From contig NZ_CP007128.1 in assembly GCF_000522985.1 (NCBI RefSeq), positions 3,952,220-4,016,219 on the forward strand: a stretch of DNA of 64,000 bases, written 5' to 3'. The stretch comes from Gemmatirosa kalamazoonensis (lineage in GTDB: Bacteria > Gemmatimonadota > Gemmatimonadetes > Gemmatimonadales > Gemmatimonadaceae). This document shows, piece after piece, positions 8,470 to 14,513 of this stretch (positions within the stretch are counted from its first letter, which is position 1; every line of letters starts with the position of its first letter). The notes under the pieces are model-generated. The model was given only the letters and a program-made list of their open reading frames with translations, did not search any database and was not told where the DNA came from. A program made the translations under genes and the position numbers.

Positions 8470-9462
8470 TCACGACAACAGCGCGCGCACGATGCGCTCG
8501 TACGCGTCGACGCTCGCGCGCAGCTCGTCGACGGCGATGAACTCGTCCGGCGTGTGCGCCACATGGATCGACCCGGGGCCGAAGAGCAGCGGCGTGCCCC
8601 AGCGGGCGAGCAGCGGGATGTCGCTCGTGTACGCGACGGGGGCGATCTCGAAGCCGTCGATGGTGTGGAAGTACTGTGCCGGGATGTGCGAGCCCCACTC
8701 CAGCTCCGCCGTCCCGCGTGCCCACTCGGTGAGCTGCTCCTTCAACGGGTCCACCGGACCGACGAGGCGGAACATGACCTCCGCTTCCGCATGCGCCGGG
8801 ACGATGTTCGCCTCCGTGCCGCCGCGCACCACGCCGATGTTGTACGTGGTGTTGCCGAGCACCGGGTCGCTCGGCAACGGCAGCGAGCGCAGCGTCGGCA
8901 GCAGATCGAGCAGCGGCTCGATCGCCGAGCGCCCGAGGTGCGCGTACGCGGAGTGCGCCTCGCGGCCGCGCGTGCGCACCGTGACGCGCAGCGATCCCTT
9001 CGCGCCGCTCGCGAGCTTGCTCTCCGTCGGCTCGCCGTTCACGAGGAAGCGGCTCGTCGCCGGGAGATGGTTCGCGGCGCGCGCGCCGTCCGATCCCTTC
9101 TCCTCGCCGACGACGAACAGCAGATCGACGCGCTGCTCGCCCGCTGCGACGAGACGGTCCGCGGCGGAGAGCATCGCGGCGGCGATGCCCTTCGCGTCGC
9201 ACGCGCCGCGGCCATACAGGCGCGAGCCCTCGAGGCGCGGCGGATAGTACGGCGGCACGGTGTCGAGATGCGTCGAGAGCGTGACGCCACCGCCGGAGCG
9301 CGTCGCCCACACATTGCCGCGCCCGGGCGAGACTTCCTGCACGGTGACGCTCCAGCCGCGGCGCACGAGCCAGCGTGAGACGAAGTCGACGGCGTGTCCC
9401 TCGCCGCCGGAGGACGATTGTATGGCGAGCAGCTCGGCCGCGAGCGCGACGACGTCGGTCAT
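8470..9462 (-). CDS. M20-family metal-dependent deacylase (probable DapE-like or ArgE-like)
   Basis: Two-metal M20 hydrolase that removes an acyl group from an amino-acid amine. It is 330 aa, shorter than typical DapE (about 375). Zinc-site residues are visible: His65 in STHLDTVP, bridging Asp89 in GRGACDAKG, the Glu120-Glu121 pair in VVGEEKGSD, Glu144 in VNGEP, and a C-terminal His in GPGSIHVAHTPDE. A small dimerisation domain lies in between (GREAHSAYAHLGRSA). Its place at the head of the lysine block beside dapD suggests succinyl-DAP desuccinylase activity. Acetylornithine deacetylase or LysK-type activity cannot be excluded from sequence. The ATG at 9462 follows an intergenic region with two hairpins. 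Confidence 0.75.
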   Translation of the reverse strand: MTDVVALAAELLAIQSSSGGEGHAVDFVSRWLVRRGWSVTVQEVSPGRGNVWATRSGGGVTLSTHLDTVPPYYPPRLEGSRLYGRGACDAKGIAAAMLSAADRLVAAGEQRVDLLFVVGEEKGSDGARAANHLPATSRFLVNGEPTESKLASGAKGSLRVTVRTRGREAHSAYAHLGRSAIEPLLDLLPTLRSLPLPSDPVLGNTTYNIGVVRGGTEANIVPAHAEAEVMFRLVGPVDPLKEQLTEWARGTAELEWGSHIPAQYFHTIDGFEIAPVAYTSDIPLLARWGTPLLFGPGSIHVAHTPDEFIAVDELRASVDAYERIVRALLS

Positions 9463-9477
9463 GGCGGTATTGTAATC

Positions 9478-9538
9478 GGGGCCGCGTGCGCGATGCCACG
9501 CACGCGGCCCCGCCGTCGCGTCGCCGCGGTGACGCGAC
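9478..9538 (-). terminator. Two consecutive GC-rich hairpins (probable terminator)
   Basis: Just after the stop of the 9549-10064 gene (minus strand) lie two perfect inverted repeats. The first to be transcribed is GTCGCGTC/GACGCGAC (9515-9522 with 9531-9538). The second is a 13-bp stem (9478-9490 with 9499-9511) around an 8-base loop. Neither has a clear U tract. They separate the helical-protein gene from the M20 deacylase gene. Confidence 0.6.
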
Positions 9539-9548
9539 GATCAGCGCG

Positions 9549-10064
9549 TCAGACCGACGGACGCGTCTCCGTGGACAGCTCCGCGCCGCCGCTGCCGCGC
9601 ACGTGCTCCACGAACATCTGCTGCGCGAGACGGTTCGCCTCCTTCGCGTAGTCGTCGTGGTGCCGCTCGCCCATCTCGCCGATCTCGGCGAGCCGCGTGT
9701 CGCCGAGCGCGCGGCCGGCCTCGCGGAACGTCTTGAACGTGTCCTCGGACTGCCGGGACGTGACGATGTCGCCGACGAGCCGCAGGAAGTCGCTCTCGCG
9801 TGCCGCGTCGGCGAGGTCGCGCGCGACGCCGAGCACGGTGCCGATGGCCTTCTTGCCGGCGCCGAGCTCCGCGCCGATGGAGCGCTGATAGTCCTCGAGC
9901 ATGCGCTGGTGCTCGCGCGCCCGCGGGATGAATCGGCTGCAGAGGTCGCGATACCGGGCGTCCTCGGCCTGAGTCTCGTGATCCTCCAGGTTCTGGAGGA
10001 ATGTCCGATGCTGCATCACCGCGTTGTTGATCTGGCTCCGCAGAAAGTCCTGACCGCTCTCCAT
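9549..10064 (-). CDS. Hypothetical all-helical protein, 171 aa
   Basis: I do not recognise this family with confidence. The protein has no signal peptide or membrane segment and is predicted to be almost entirely alpha-helical. Several long amphipathic segments are rich in Gln, Glu, Arg and Asp, with repeated histidine and acidic residues (MQHRTFLQNLEDHETQ, REHQRMLEDYQRS, EMGERHHDDYAKE). That layout would fit a ferritin-like or DUF892/DUF2383-like helical bundle, but no clear di-iron ExxH pair can be assigned. The ATG at 10064 (MESGQDFLRS) has GAGGGTGGG just upstream, which is why I chose it over upstream in-frame starts. It is a single gene with hairpins after its stop, transcribed away from the H1-like gene. 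Confidence 0.6.
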   Translation of the reverse strand: MESGQDFLRSQINNAVMQHRTFLQNLEDHETQAEDARYRDLCSRFIPRAREHQRMLEDYQRSIGAELGAGKKAIGTVLGVARDLADAARESDFLRLVGDIVTSRQSEDTFKTFREAGRALGDTRLAEIGEMGERHHDDYAKEANRLAQQMFVEHVRGSGGAELSTETRPSV

Positions 10065-10367
10065 GCCCACCCTCACCGTCAGAGATTCGTGCCGCTTACC
10101 GGATGGATCAGAGGGTGCAGGAGGCAGGCCACCCACCGCGCCGGGGAGCTCGACCGAACGTCGCCGGCGGGTCGGGGTAGCAGGTCGCCCGGCCGCCGGC
10201 CCGGGTGCCGCGGCGCGGCCCGAGAGCCATCCGTAACGCATTGTAAATAAACGGCTTACGAGCCTTCACCGAGACCGTCTTCGATGTTGACAGCGGCGAG
10301 AGCTTCGGGTAATTTTCGGGCACGGCAAAGTGCCCGAGCGATCGACCATAAAGCGAGAGGAAGCCGC
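10065..10367. other. Divergent intergenic region, 303 bp
   Basis: Lies between the 171-aa helical protein (minus) and the H1-like gene (plus). The left part (10065-10235) is GC-rich with no recognised site. At 10240-10262 there is an unusually AT-rich stretch (TTGTAAATAAACGG). The right part holds the promoter and leader hairpin of the H1-like gene, listed separately. Confidence 0.6.
10287..10315 (+). promoter_or_regulatory. Predicted promoter of the H1-like/Rad52-like pair
   Basis: A consensus TTGACA (10287-10292), a 17-base spacer and TAATTT (10310-10315) predict transcription from about 10322. A perfect 6-bp hairpin GGGCAC/GTGCCC (10318-10323 with 10330-10335) would lie at the extreme 5' end of the transcript, about 30 nt before the start codon. 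Such a 5' hairpin may stabilise the mRNA; that is inference. Confidence 0.65.
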
Positions 10368-11054
10368 GTGGCGGGGACCAAGAGAGGAGTGAAGCGCCAG
10401 GCGGCAGCACCGGCCCCGAAGCCGGCCGCCCCGAAGTCGGCCGCCCCGAAGACGGGGGCCGAGCGGCCGGTGACGAAGACGGGCGGGACGAAGGCCGCGA
10501 CGACGACGAAGGCGGCGACGACCAAGACGGCGGCGACGAAGGCGACCGCGACCAAGCCGGCGCCGCCGACGAAGGTGGCCCCACTGGCGAAGCCGGCGAG
10601 CCGGAATGGCAACGGGCACGCGCCGACGGCCAGCCGGACGCAGCCCAAGCCCCCGCCGCGCACGAAGGCGGCCGTCGTCCCGGTGGCGAAGGCGCCGGTG
10701 AAGAAGGCCGCGCCGACGAAGCGGGCCGCGAAGCCGGCGGTCCGCGGCGGTCGCACGGCCACGAACGGGGCGCGACGGAAGCCGGCGAAGGCCGGGAAGC
10801 CAAGCAAGCCGGCACCGCCGATCGTCCGGGTGGTGAAGGTCCGGCAGCTCGACCCGCTCGTGAAGTGCGGCCCGGCGACCTCCGTCGAGCAGCTCTTCCG
10901 GGTGGACGAGGAGGCGAACGGGCACATGACGGTCCACCTCGTCTTCCTCGACCGACACGGGTGGTACTGCGTGCACGGCCCGCGCTGCGCGGCCGTGGCC
11001 GACGTGCACTCGCACAACCGCACACCGCACGGGGCGCGCGCCGGAGGGCGCTAG
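10368..11054 (+). CDS. Histone H1-like Lys/Ala/Pro-rich protein with a conserved-looking C-terminal domain
   Basis: About 228 aa. Residues 1-150 are low-complexity and very basic, built from K, A, P and T with repeated TKAA, PKPAAPKSAAPK and TKRAAKPA units, like eukaryotic H1 tails and bacterial H1-like proteins (HctB, AlgP, HupB tails). The last ~70 residues are different in kind: ordinary composition, a run beginning VRVVKVRQLDPLVKCGP, then VEQLFRVDEEANGHMTVHLVF, DRHGWYCVHGPRC and VHSHNR. The Cys/His spacing could bind a metal, but I cannot name the domain. The GTG at 10368 is preceded by GAGAGGAAG. It lies 62 bp ahead of the Rad52-like gene and shares the promoter at 10287. It probably binds DNA through the basic part; the role of the C-terminal domain is unknown. 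Confidence 0.75.
   Translation: MAGTKRGVKRQAAAPAPKPAAPKSAAPKTGAERPVTKTGGTKAATTTKAATTKTAATKATATKPAPPTKVAPLAKPASRNGNGHAPTASRTQPKPPPRTKAAVVPVAKAPVKKAAPTKRAAKPAVRGGRTATNGARRKPAKAGKPSKPAPPIVRVVKVRQLDPLVKCGPATSVEQLFRVDEEANGHMTVHLVFLDRHGWYCVHGPRCAAVADVHSHNRTPHGARAGGR
10420..10570 (+). repeat. Low-complexity coding repeats in the H1-like gene
   Basis: Tandem short units such as GCCCCGAAGTCGGCC and GCGACGACGAAGGCG repeat with small variations and encode P-K-[AS]-A and A-T-[TK]-K repeats. Such tracts are prone to length change by slippage, so the copy number may vary between strains. Confidence 0.55.
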
Positions 11055-11116
11055 GCGTGCCGCCGTAACCGACCAGGCGCCAACCAATTCACTGGACGAA
11101 ACCGGACGGACGAGAG

Positions 11117-11986
11117 ATGATCGCGAGACACGAGACACAATTGGACAAGACGAACATCTGGTCGGCGCTGGCGGCCTCGCTGCCGGCGGGGGTGGTCTCC
11201 TGGCGGCAGGACGGGCGCTCGGTGCAGCGGGACGGGCGGTGGTACGCGCGCTTCGTCGCGTACATCGACGCGAACACGGTGCGCGAGCGGCTCGACGCGG
11301 TGGTGCCCGGCGAGTGGGACCTCACGCTCGACCTGCTCCCGCCGCTGGCGGCGCAGGACGAAGACGGGCACGTCTGCTCGTTCAAGGCGCGGCTGCAGAT
11401 CCTCGGCGTGATCCGCGAGGACGTGGGCACGGGGCGCGACTACAAGTCGGCGGCCACGGACGCGTTCAAGCGCGCCGCGGTGCGCTTCGGCATCGGCCAC
11501 GAGCTCTACGCGCTGGAGCCGAACTGGGTGGAGGTCGACGGCGATGGGCGGTACGCGAAGCCGGTCGAGGATCCGCAGGCGGCGTACGATCGCCGCACCA
11601 CGCGCCGCAACGGCAATGGGCGTCCGAGCGAGGGACGTCCGAGCGACGTGCCGGTCGCCTCGGCGGTGTCGGTGGAGGAGCACGAGCCCCGCGCGGAGCC
11701 GGCGGCGAACGGCAACCGCCCCGCCACGGCGATGGCGACGGACCCGGACGCGGTGAGCTGCCCGAAGTGCGGCGGCCGGATGTGGGACAACCGGCTCAGC
11801 AAGCGCAACCCGAAGGCGCCGGACTTCAAGTGCCGCGACCGGAGCTGCGACGGCGTCGTGTGGCCGCCGCGTGACGGCAAGGCCAAGGGCGGCGCGCCGG
11901 CGACGGTGCCGGCCGACGAGCCGGACGAGATCGCGTTCGACAGCTCGCCGCTCGGCGCGACGGCGGACGACGAGATCCCGTTCTGA
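11117..11986 (+). CDS. Rad52/DdrA-family single-strand annealing protein with zinc ribbon and SSB-like C-terminal tip
   Basis: It is 289 aa. Residues 15-145 match the Rad52/22 annealing fold; the hallmark is KSAATDAFKRAAVRFGIGHELY at about 110-131, preceded by a beta-rich core (ARFVAYIDANTVRERLD, SFKARLQILG). A disordered linker follows (150-210). A C4 zinc ribbon (CPKCGGRMWDN then FKCRDRSC) is near 215-245. The protein ends in DDEIPF, almost identical to the DDDIPF tip that lets SSB recruit repair proteins. Family knowledge: Rad52, DdrA and phage annealing proteins pair complementary single strands. The tail suggests it acts at SSB-type interaction hubs. It is downstream of the H1-like gene on the same strand, with no phage genes nearby. 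The ATG at 11117 has GACGAGAG directly before it. Confidence 0.8.
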   Translation: MIARHETQLDKTNIWSALAASLPAGVVSWRQDGRSVQRDGRWYARFVAYIDANTVRERLDAVVPGEWDLTLDLLPPLAAQDEDGHVCSFKARLQILGVIREDVGTGRDYKSAATDAFKRAAVRFGIGHELYALEPNWVEVDGDGRYAKPVEDPQAAYDRRTTRRNGNGRPSEGRPSDVPVASAVSVEEHEPRAEPAANGNRPATAMATDPDAVSCPKCGGRMWDNRLSKRNPKAPDFKCRDRSCDGVVWPPRDGKAKGGAPATVPADEPDEIAFDSSPLGATADDEIPF

Positions 11987-12020
11987 GCCTGACGCGTTAG
12001 GCAGCCGTTAGGCGTCAGGC

Positions 12021-12055
12021 GAAGCGGCCCGGCAACTTGGTTGCCGGGCCGCTTC
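12021..12055. terminator. 16-bp perfect hairpin between convergent transcripts
   Basis: GAAGCGGCCCGGCAAC (12021-12036), a 3-base loop, then the exact complement (12040-12055). It lies downstream of the Rad52-like gene on the plus strand and of tRNA-Leu on the minus strand, so it can terminate both. It has no U tract on either side. Copies of the motif flank it: GTTAGGC at 11996 and 12007 and GCCTAAC at 12069. Confidence 0.75.
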
Positions 12056-12084
12056 GTGGCTAACCAGTGCCTAACGCCCAACGA

Positions 12085-12165
12085 TGCCCGGGGCGGGATT
12101 CGAACCCGCAACCCTTTCGGGAGAGGTTTTTAAGACCCCCGTGTATGCCATTCCACCACCCGGGC
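12085..12165 (-). tRNA. tRNA-Leu (anticodon UAA)
   Basis: An 81-nt cloverleaf with acceptor stem GCCCGGG/CCCGGGC and discriminator A. The anticodon loop CTTAAAA gives anticodon TAA, and there is a long variable arm (TCTCCCGAAAGGGT) as expected for a class II leucine tRNA. The T-arm GTTCGAATC is canonical. CCA is not encoded. It reads UUA and UUG, codons that are rare in this GC-rich sequence but occur inside the over-represented octamer. Confidence 0.95.
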
Positions 12166-12380
12166 GGTTCGCGCACATGCAGTGCTCGCGCATGCATCTT
12201 CCTAACGCGATGCGCCGGCTTCTGACTATGACAGTGCGGACGGAGCGGGCGCAAGTTCTCGAGACCACGCCCGCGGCGCCGTCGTCGATGTGATCGAGGC
12301 CCATCGACGGGCACTGCGGCACGCCAAGCGAGGAGCCGGCGCTCGTCCGACCATGGGTCCGAGGGTCCGAATGAAACGAC

Positions 12381-12409
12381 GCGGGGCCGGCAGCAGTTGC
12401 CGGCCCCGC
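12381..12409 (-). terminator. Hairpin after tRNA-Gly
   Basis: A perfect 12-bp stem (GCGGGGCCGGCA at 12381-12392 with its complement at 12398-12409) around a 5-base loop, 18 bases past the 3' end of tRNA-Gly on the minus strand. It is probably its terminator. The rest of 12166-12380 holds no recognised site apart from a CCTAACG motif variant at 12201-12207. Confidence 0.65.
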
Positions 12410-12427
12410 GTTCGCGTTCGCATCAAG

Positions 12428-12500
12428 AGCGGGAAACGGGACTCGAACCCGCGACCCCAACCTTGGCAAGGTTGTGCTCTACCAACTGAGCTATTCCCGC
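12428..12500 (-). tRNA. tRNA-Gly (anticodon GCC)
   Basis: A 73-nt cloverleaf with acceptor GCGGGAA/TTCCCGC and discriminator T. The D-arm is AGCTCAGTTGGTAGAGC, the anticodon stem-loop CAACC-TTGCCAA-GGTTG gives anticodon GCC, and the T-arm is GGGTTCGAGTCCC. CCA is not encoded. It reads GGC/GGU. Confidence 0.95.
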
Positions 12501-12560
12501 GCGACGTACCCCGGAGTATAGCCGCCCCACGCGATCGGTTCAAGCCGCCGAGCCGGTCCG

Positions 12561-14345
12561 TCAGGGGGCGACGCCGAGGACATGCACCGCGTACCAGACC
12601 ATGTACGCGACGAGCCCCGACAGCGACGCGTCGCCGCCGTTCGCGACGGCCTTGCCCTCGGGACCGACGATCTCCGCCGCCACCCCGTTGTCGAGCGGCG
12701 CGCGGCGCAGCCACTGCAGCACCTGCGGCGCGTCCGGACCGAGCAGCCGCGCGCACTGCTGGGCGAGCGACGTCGGCGTGGCGCCGAGGCCCCGCGCGGT
12801 GCGCCGGTACGTCGAGTCGGTGCGATCGACGGCCTCGTACAGCGGCAGCCAGAGCGACGACGCGAGCGGGTCGTCCTCCATCGCGCGGGCGCCCTTGAGG
12901 TCCACCGCCGACGCGAGCCCCGTCTTCCCGTCCCGCTCCGACGCGAAGTGCCGCAGCAGCGCCGCGCGCACCGCCTCGGGGTCCTGCACCTCGCGCGCGG
13001 TCTCCTCGTCGAGCGTGCGGCGGAAGACCTCGAGCGCCTGCGCGACCACCGCGTTGCCGTGCAGCGTGAACGGGTGCGTGACGGCGGCGCCGGAAAGCGT
13101 CACTTCCGTCGAGTAGAGCGGCACGTTCTCGTCGCGCCGCGCCGCGATGTCGTCGCTCGAGAGATAGAGCGTGTCGGCGACCGCCGGCTCGTCGACGATC
13201 TGATCGTCGCCGGTCTCGCGAATGTAGCGGTCCGTGGCGAGCGCGTATGCCGCCGCCCCCTCGAGCGAGAAGCCCGGCTCGAACAGCGTGCCGTCGACGT
13301 AGTGCACGCCCTGCCCCGGCGCGTAGCCGTGCAGCTCGCACGTGCGCAGCAGCAGCTCGCGCGCGAGCGGCGCGTCGCCGAGCTGCACGGCCGGGAGCGT
13401 CCACATGAGCGCCTCCCAGTCGCGCACCGTGATCCCGCGCGCGTGCCACGGCACGCGCGTGCGCACTGGGTAGTAGTGCGCGTCGTCGAGCGCGCGCGCG
13501 CAGCCGTAGAAGTACGCGAAGATGAGGTTCCGGTTCACGATGCGGTCGATCGCGTCGTTGCCGGTCACCTGCTCGAGCGCGCGGAGCGCCTCGCGCGTCG
13601 CGGCGAGCAGGTCGCGCCAGCCGCGGCGGCGCATCGCCGCCACCGTCGCTTCCGCGCCGTCGCGCTCGGGGCCCGCCGCGAGATAGAACGCGACCTGCCG
13701 CGTCGTGCCGCGCTCCACCGACAGCGTCCGGCGCACCGAGAAGCGCGGCGCCTCGCCGTCGTGCACGTCGACGGCGGCCGGGCCGTCCGCGCCTAACGCG
13801 AACGCGACGACGCCGGGAAGCGCGGTGCCCTCGAGCACGACCACCTCGTTCGCGCCGACGGACGCGCGGTGCGTGTCGGGGAACGGACGCGCGGAGCGGA
13901 CGCGCATCTGGCGATGTCCCAGCGTGCCCTCGAGCGCGATGTCGATGCTCACCGTCTCGGCCCCGCGGTTCTCCACCGAGATCGTGTACACGGCCCCCGA
14001 CAGATCCGTGTCGCGGCCGTGCGGCGCGAACACCGAGCCGCGCACGACGAGCGATCCGCTCGTGCAGGTGAACGTCGGCAGCCACTGCACCGCGCGCTCC
14101 CACGCGATCCCCTCCGCCGCGAGCTCGCGCAGCGTGCCGTCGACGCGCAGCGACGGCCGCAGCAGCGGCTCGCCGCGCCCCTCCACGAACTCCGCGCCGC
14201 CGGCGAACTCGATCGCGGCGCGCGCGCCGCGGTGCAGCACGCCGGCGGCCCAGATCGCACCGTCGGCGGGATGGATGCACGGCAGTGCGAGCCAGTGGTT
14301 GCCGGTCACCTGCCAGGGGATCTGCGGGGGCGGAGTGGTGTTCAC
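12561..14345 (-). CDS. Glycoside-hydrolase-like protein, (alpha/alpha)6-barrel type
   Basis: About 594 aa, no signal peptide seen, so probably cytoplasmic. Residues 1-240 look like a beta-sandwich (many short beta segments, e.g. VYTISVENRGAETVSIDIAL). Residues 260-594 have the repeated helical-hairpin pattern of six-hairpin glycosidases such as glycogen-debranching-type or GH15-like enzymes. Charged or aromatic stretches VRDWEALMWTLPA, GYAPGQGVHYVDGTLFEPGFSLEG and THPFTLHGNAVVA could line an active site. I cannot assign a CAZy family or substrate. I chose the GTG at 14345 (VNTTPPPQIPWQ); an upstream in-frame ATG at 14423 would add an unconvincing Thr/Pro/His-rich leader. It is a single gene, divergent from the outer-membrane protein at 14514. 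Confidence 0.6.
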   Translation of the reverse strand: MNTTPPPQIPWQVTGNHWLALPCIHPADGAIWAAGVLHRGARAAIEFAGGAEFVEGRGEPLLRPSLRVDGTLRELAAEGIAWERAVQWLPTFTCTSGSLVVRGSVFAPHGRDTDLSGAVYTISVENRGAETVSIDIALEGTLGHRQMRVRSARPFPDTHRASVGANEVVVLEGTALPGVVAFALGADGPAAVDVHDGEAPRFSVRRTLSVERGTTRQVAFYLAAGPERDGAEATVAAMRRRGWRDLLAATREALRALEQVTGNDAIDRIVNRNLIFAYFYGCARALDDAHYYPVRTRVPWHARGITVRDWEALMWTLPAVQLGDAPLARELLLRTCELHGYAPGQGVHYVDGTLFEPGFSLEGAAAYALATDRYIRETGDDQIVDEPAVADTLYLSSDDIAARRDENVPLYSTEVTLSGAAVTHPFTLHGNAVVAQALEVFRRTLDEETAREVQDPEAVRAALLRHFASERDGKTGLASAVDLKGARAMEDDPLASSLWLPLYEAVDRTDSTYRRTARGLGATPTSLAQQCARLLGPDAPQVLQWLRRAPLDNGVAAEIVGPEGKAVANGGDASLSGLVAYMVWYAVHVLGVAP

Positions 14346-14405
14346 GTGTGCGTGCGGTGCGTGCGTGCAGGGCCGACGATGCGTGCGCGTGGCGGGTCCC
14401 GTCGG

Positions 14406-14434
14406 TTGACGTGCTCCGACCACGCCGCTAATCT
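14406..14434 (+). promoter_or_regulatory. Predicted promoter of the 14514 gene
   Basis: TTGACG (14406-14411), a 17-base spacer and TAATCT (14429-14434) match the pattern seen at other starts in this window. The predicted leader (about 14441-14513) holds a perfect 7-bp hairpin GCCCGGC/GCCGGGC (14446-14452 with 14456-14462). Confidence 0.6.
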
Positions 14435-14513
14435 AGCGGGCTACCGCCCGGCCCCGCCGGGCAGTGCGCACGGCGTTGCGCCACAAGGACTTACGGACTC
14501 AGAGGTACGACAC

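Noticed and set aside
8417-9548. Lysine riboswitch at the lysine block
   Set aside because: No junction-and-kissing-loop pattern was seen, and the gaps in this region (53 and 86 bp) are too short for an L box.
12201-12207. Further copy of the octamer at 12201 (TCCTAACG)
   Set aside because: It keeps CCTAACG but lacks the leading G, so I kept it out of the count of 32. The near-match TTTAGGC at 1254-1260 was left out for the same reason.
12226-12427. Protein-coding frames running over the two tRNAs
   Set aside because: They cross tRNA genes and terminators, have skewed composition and no family features.
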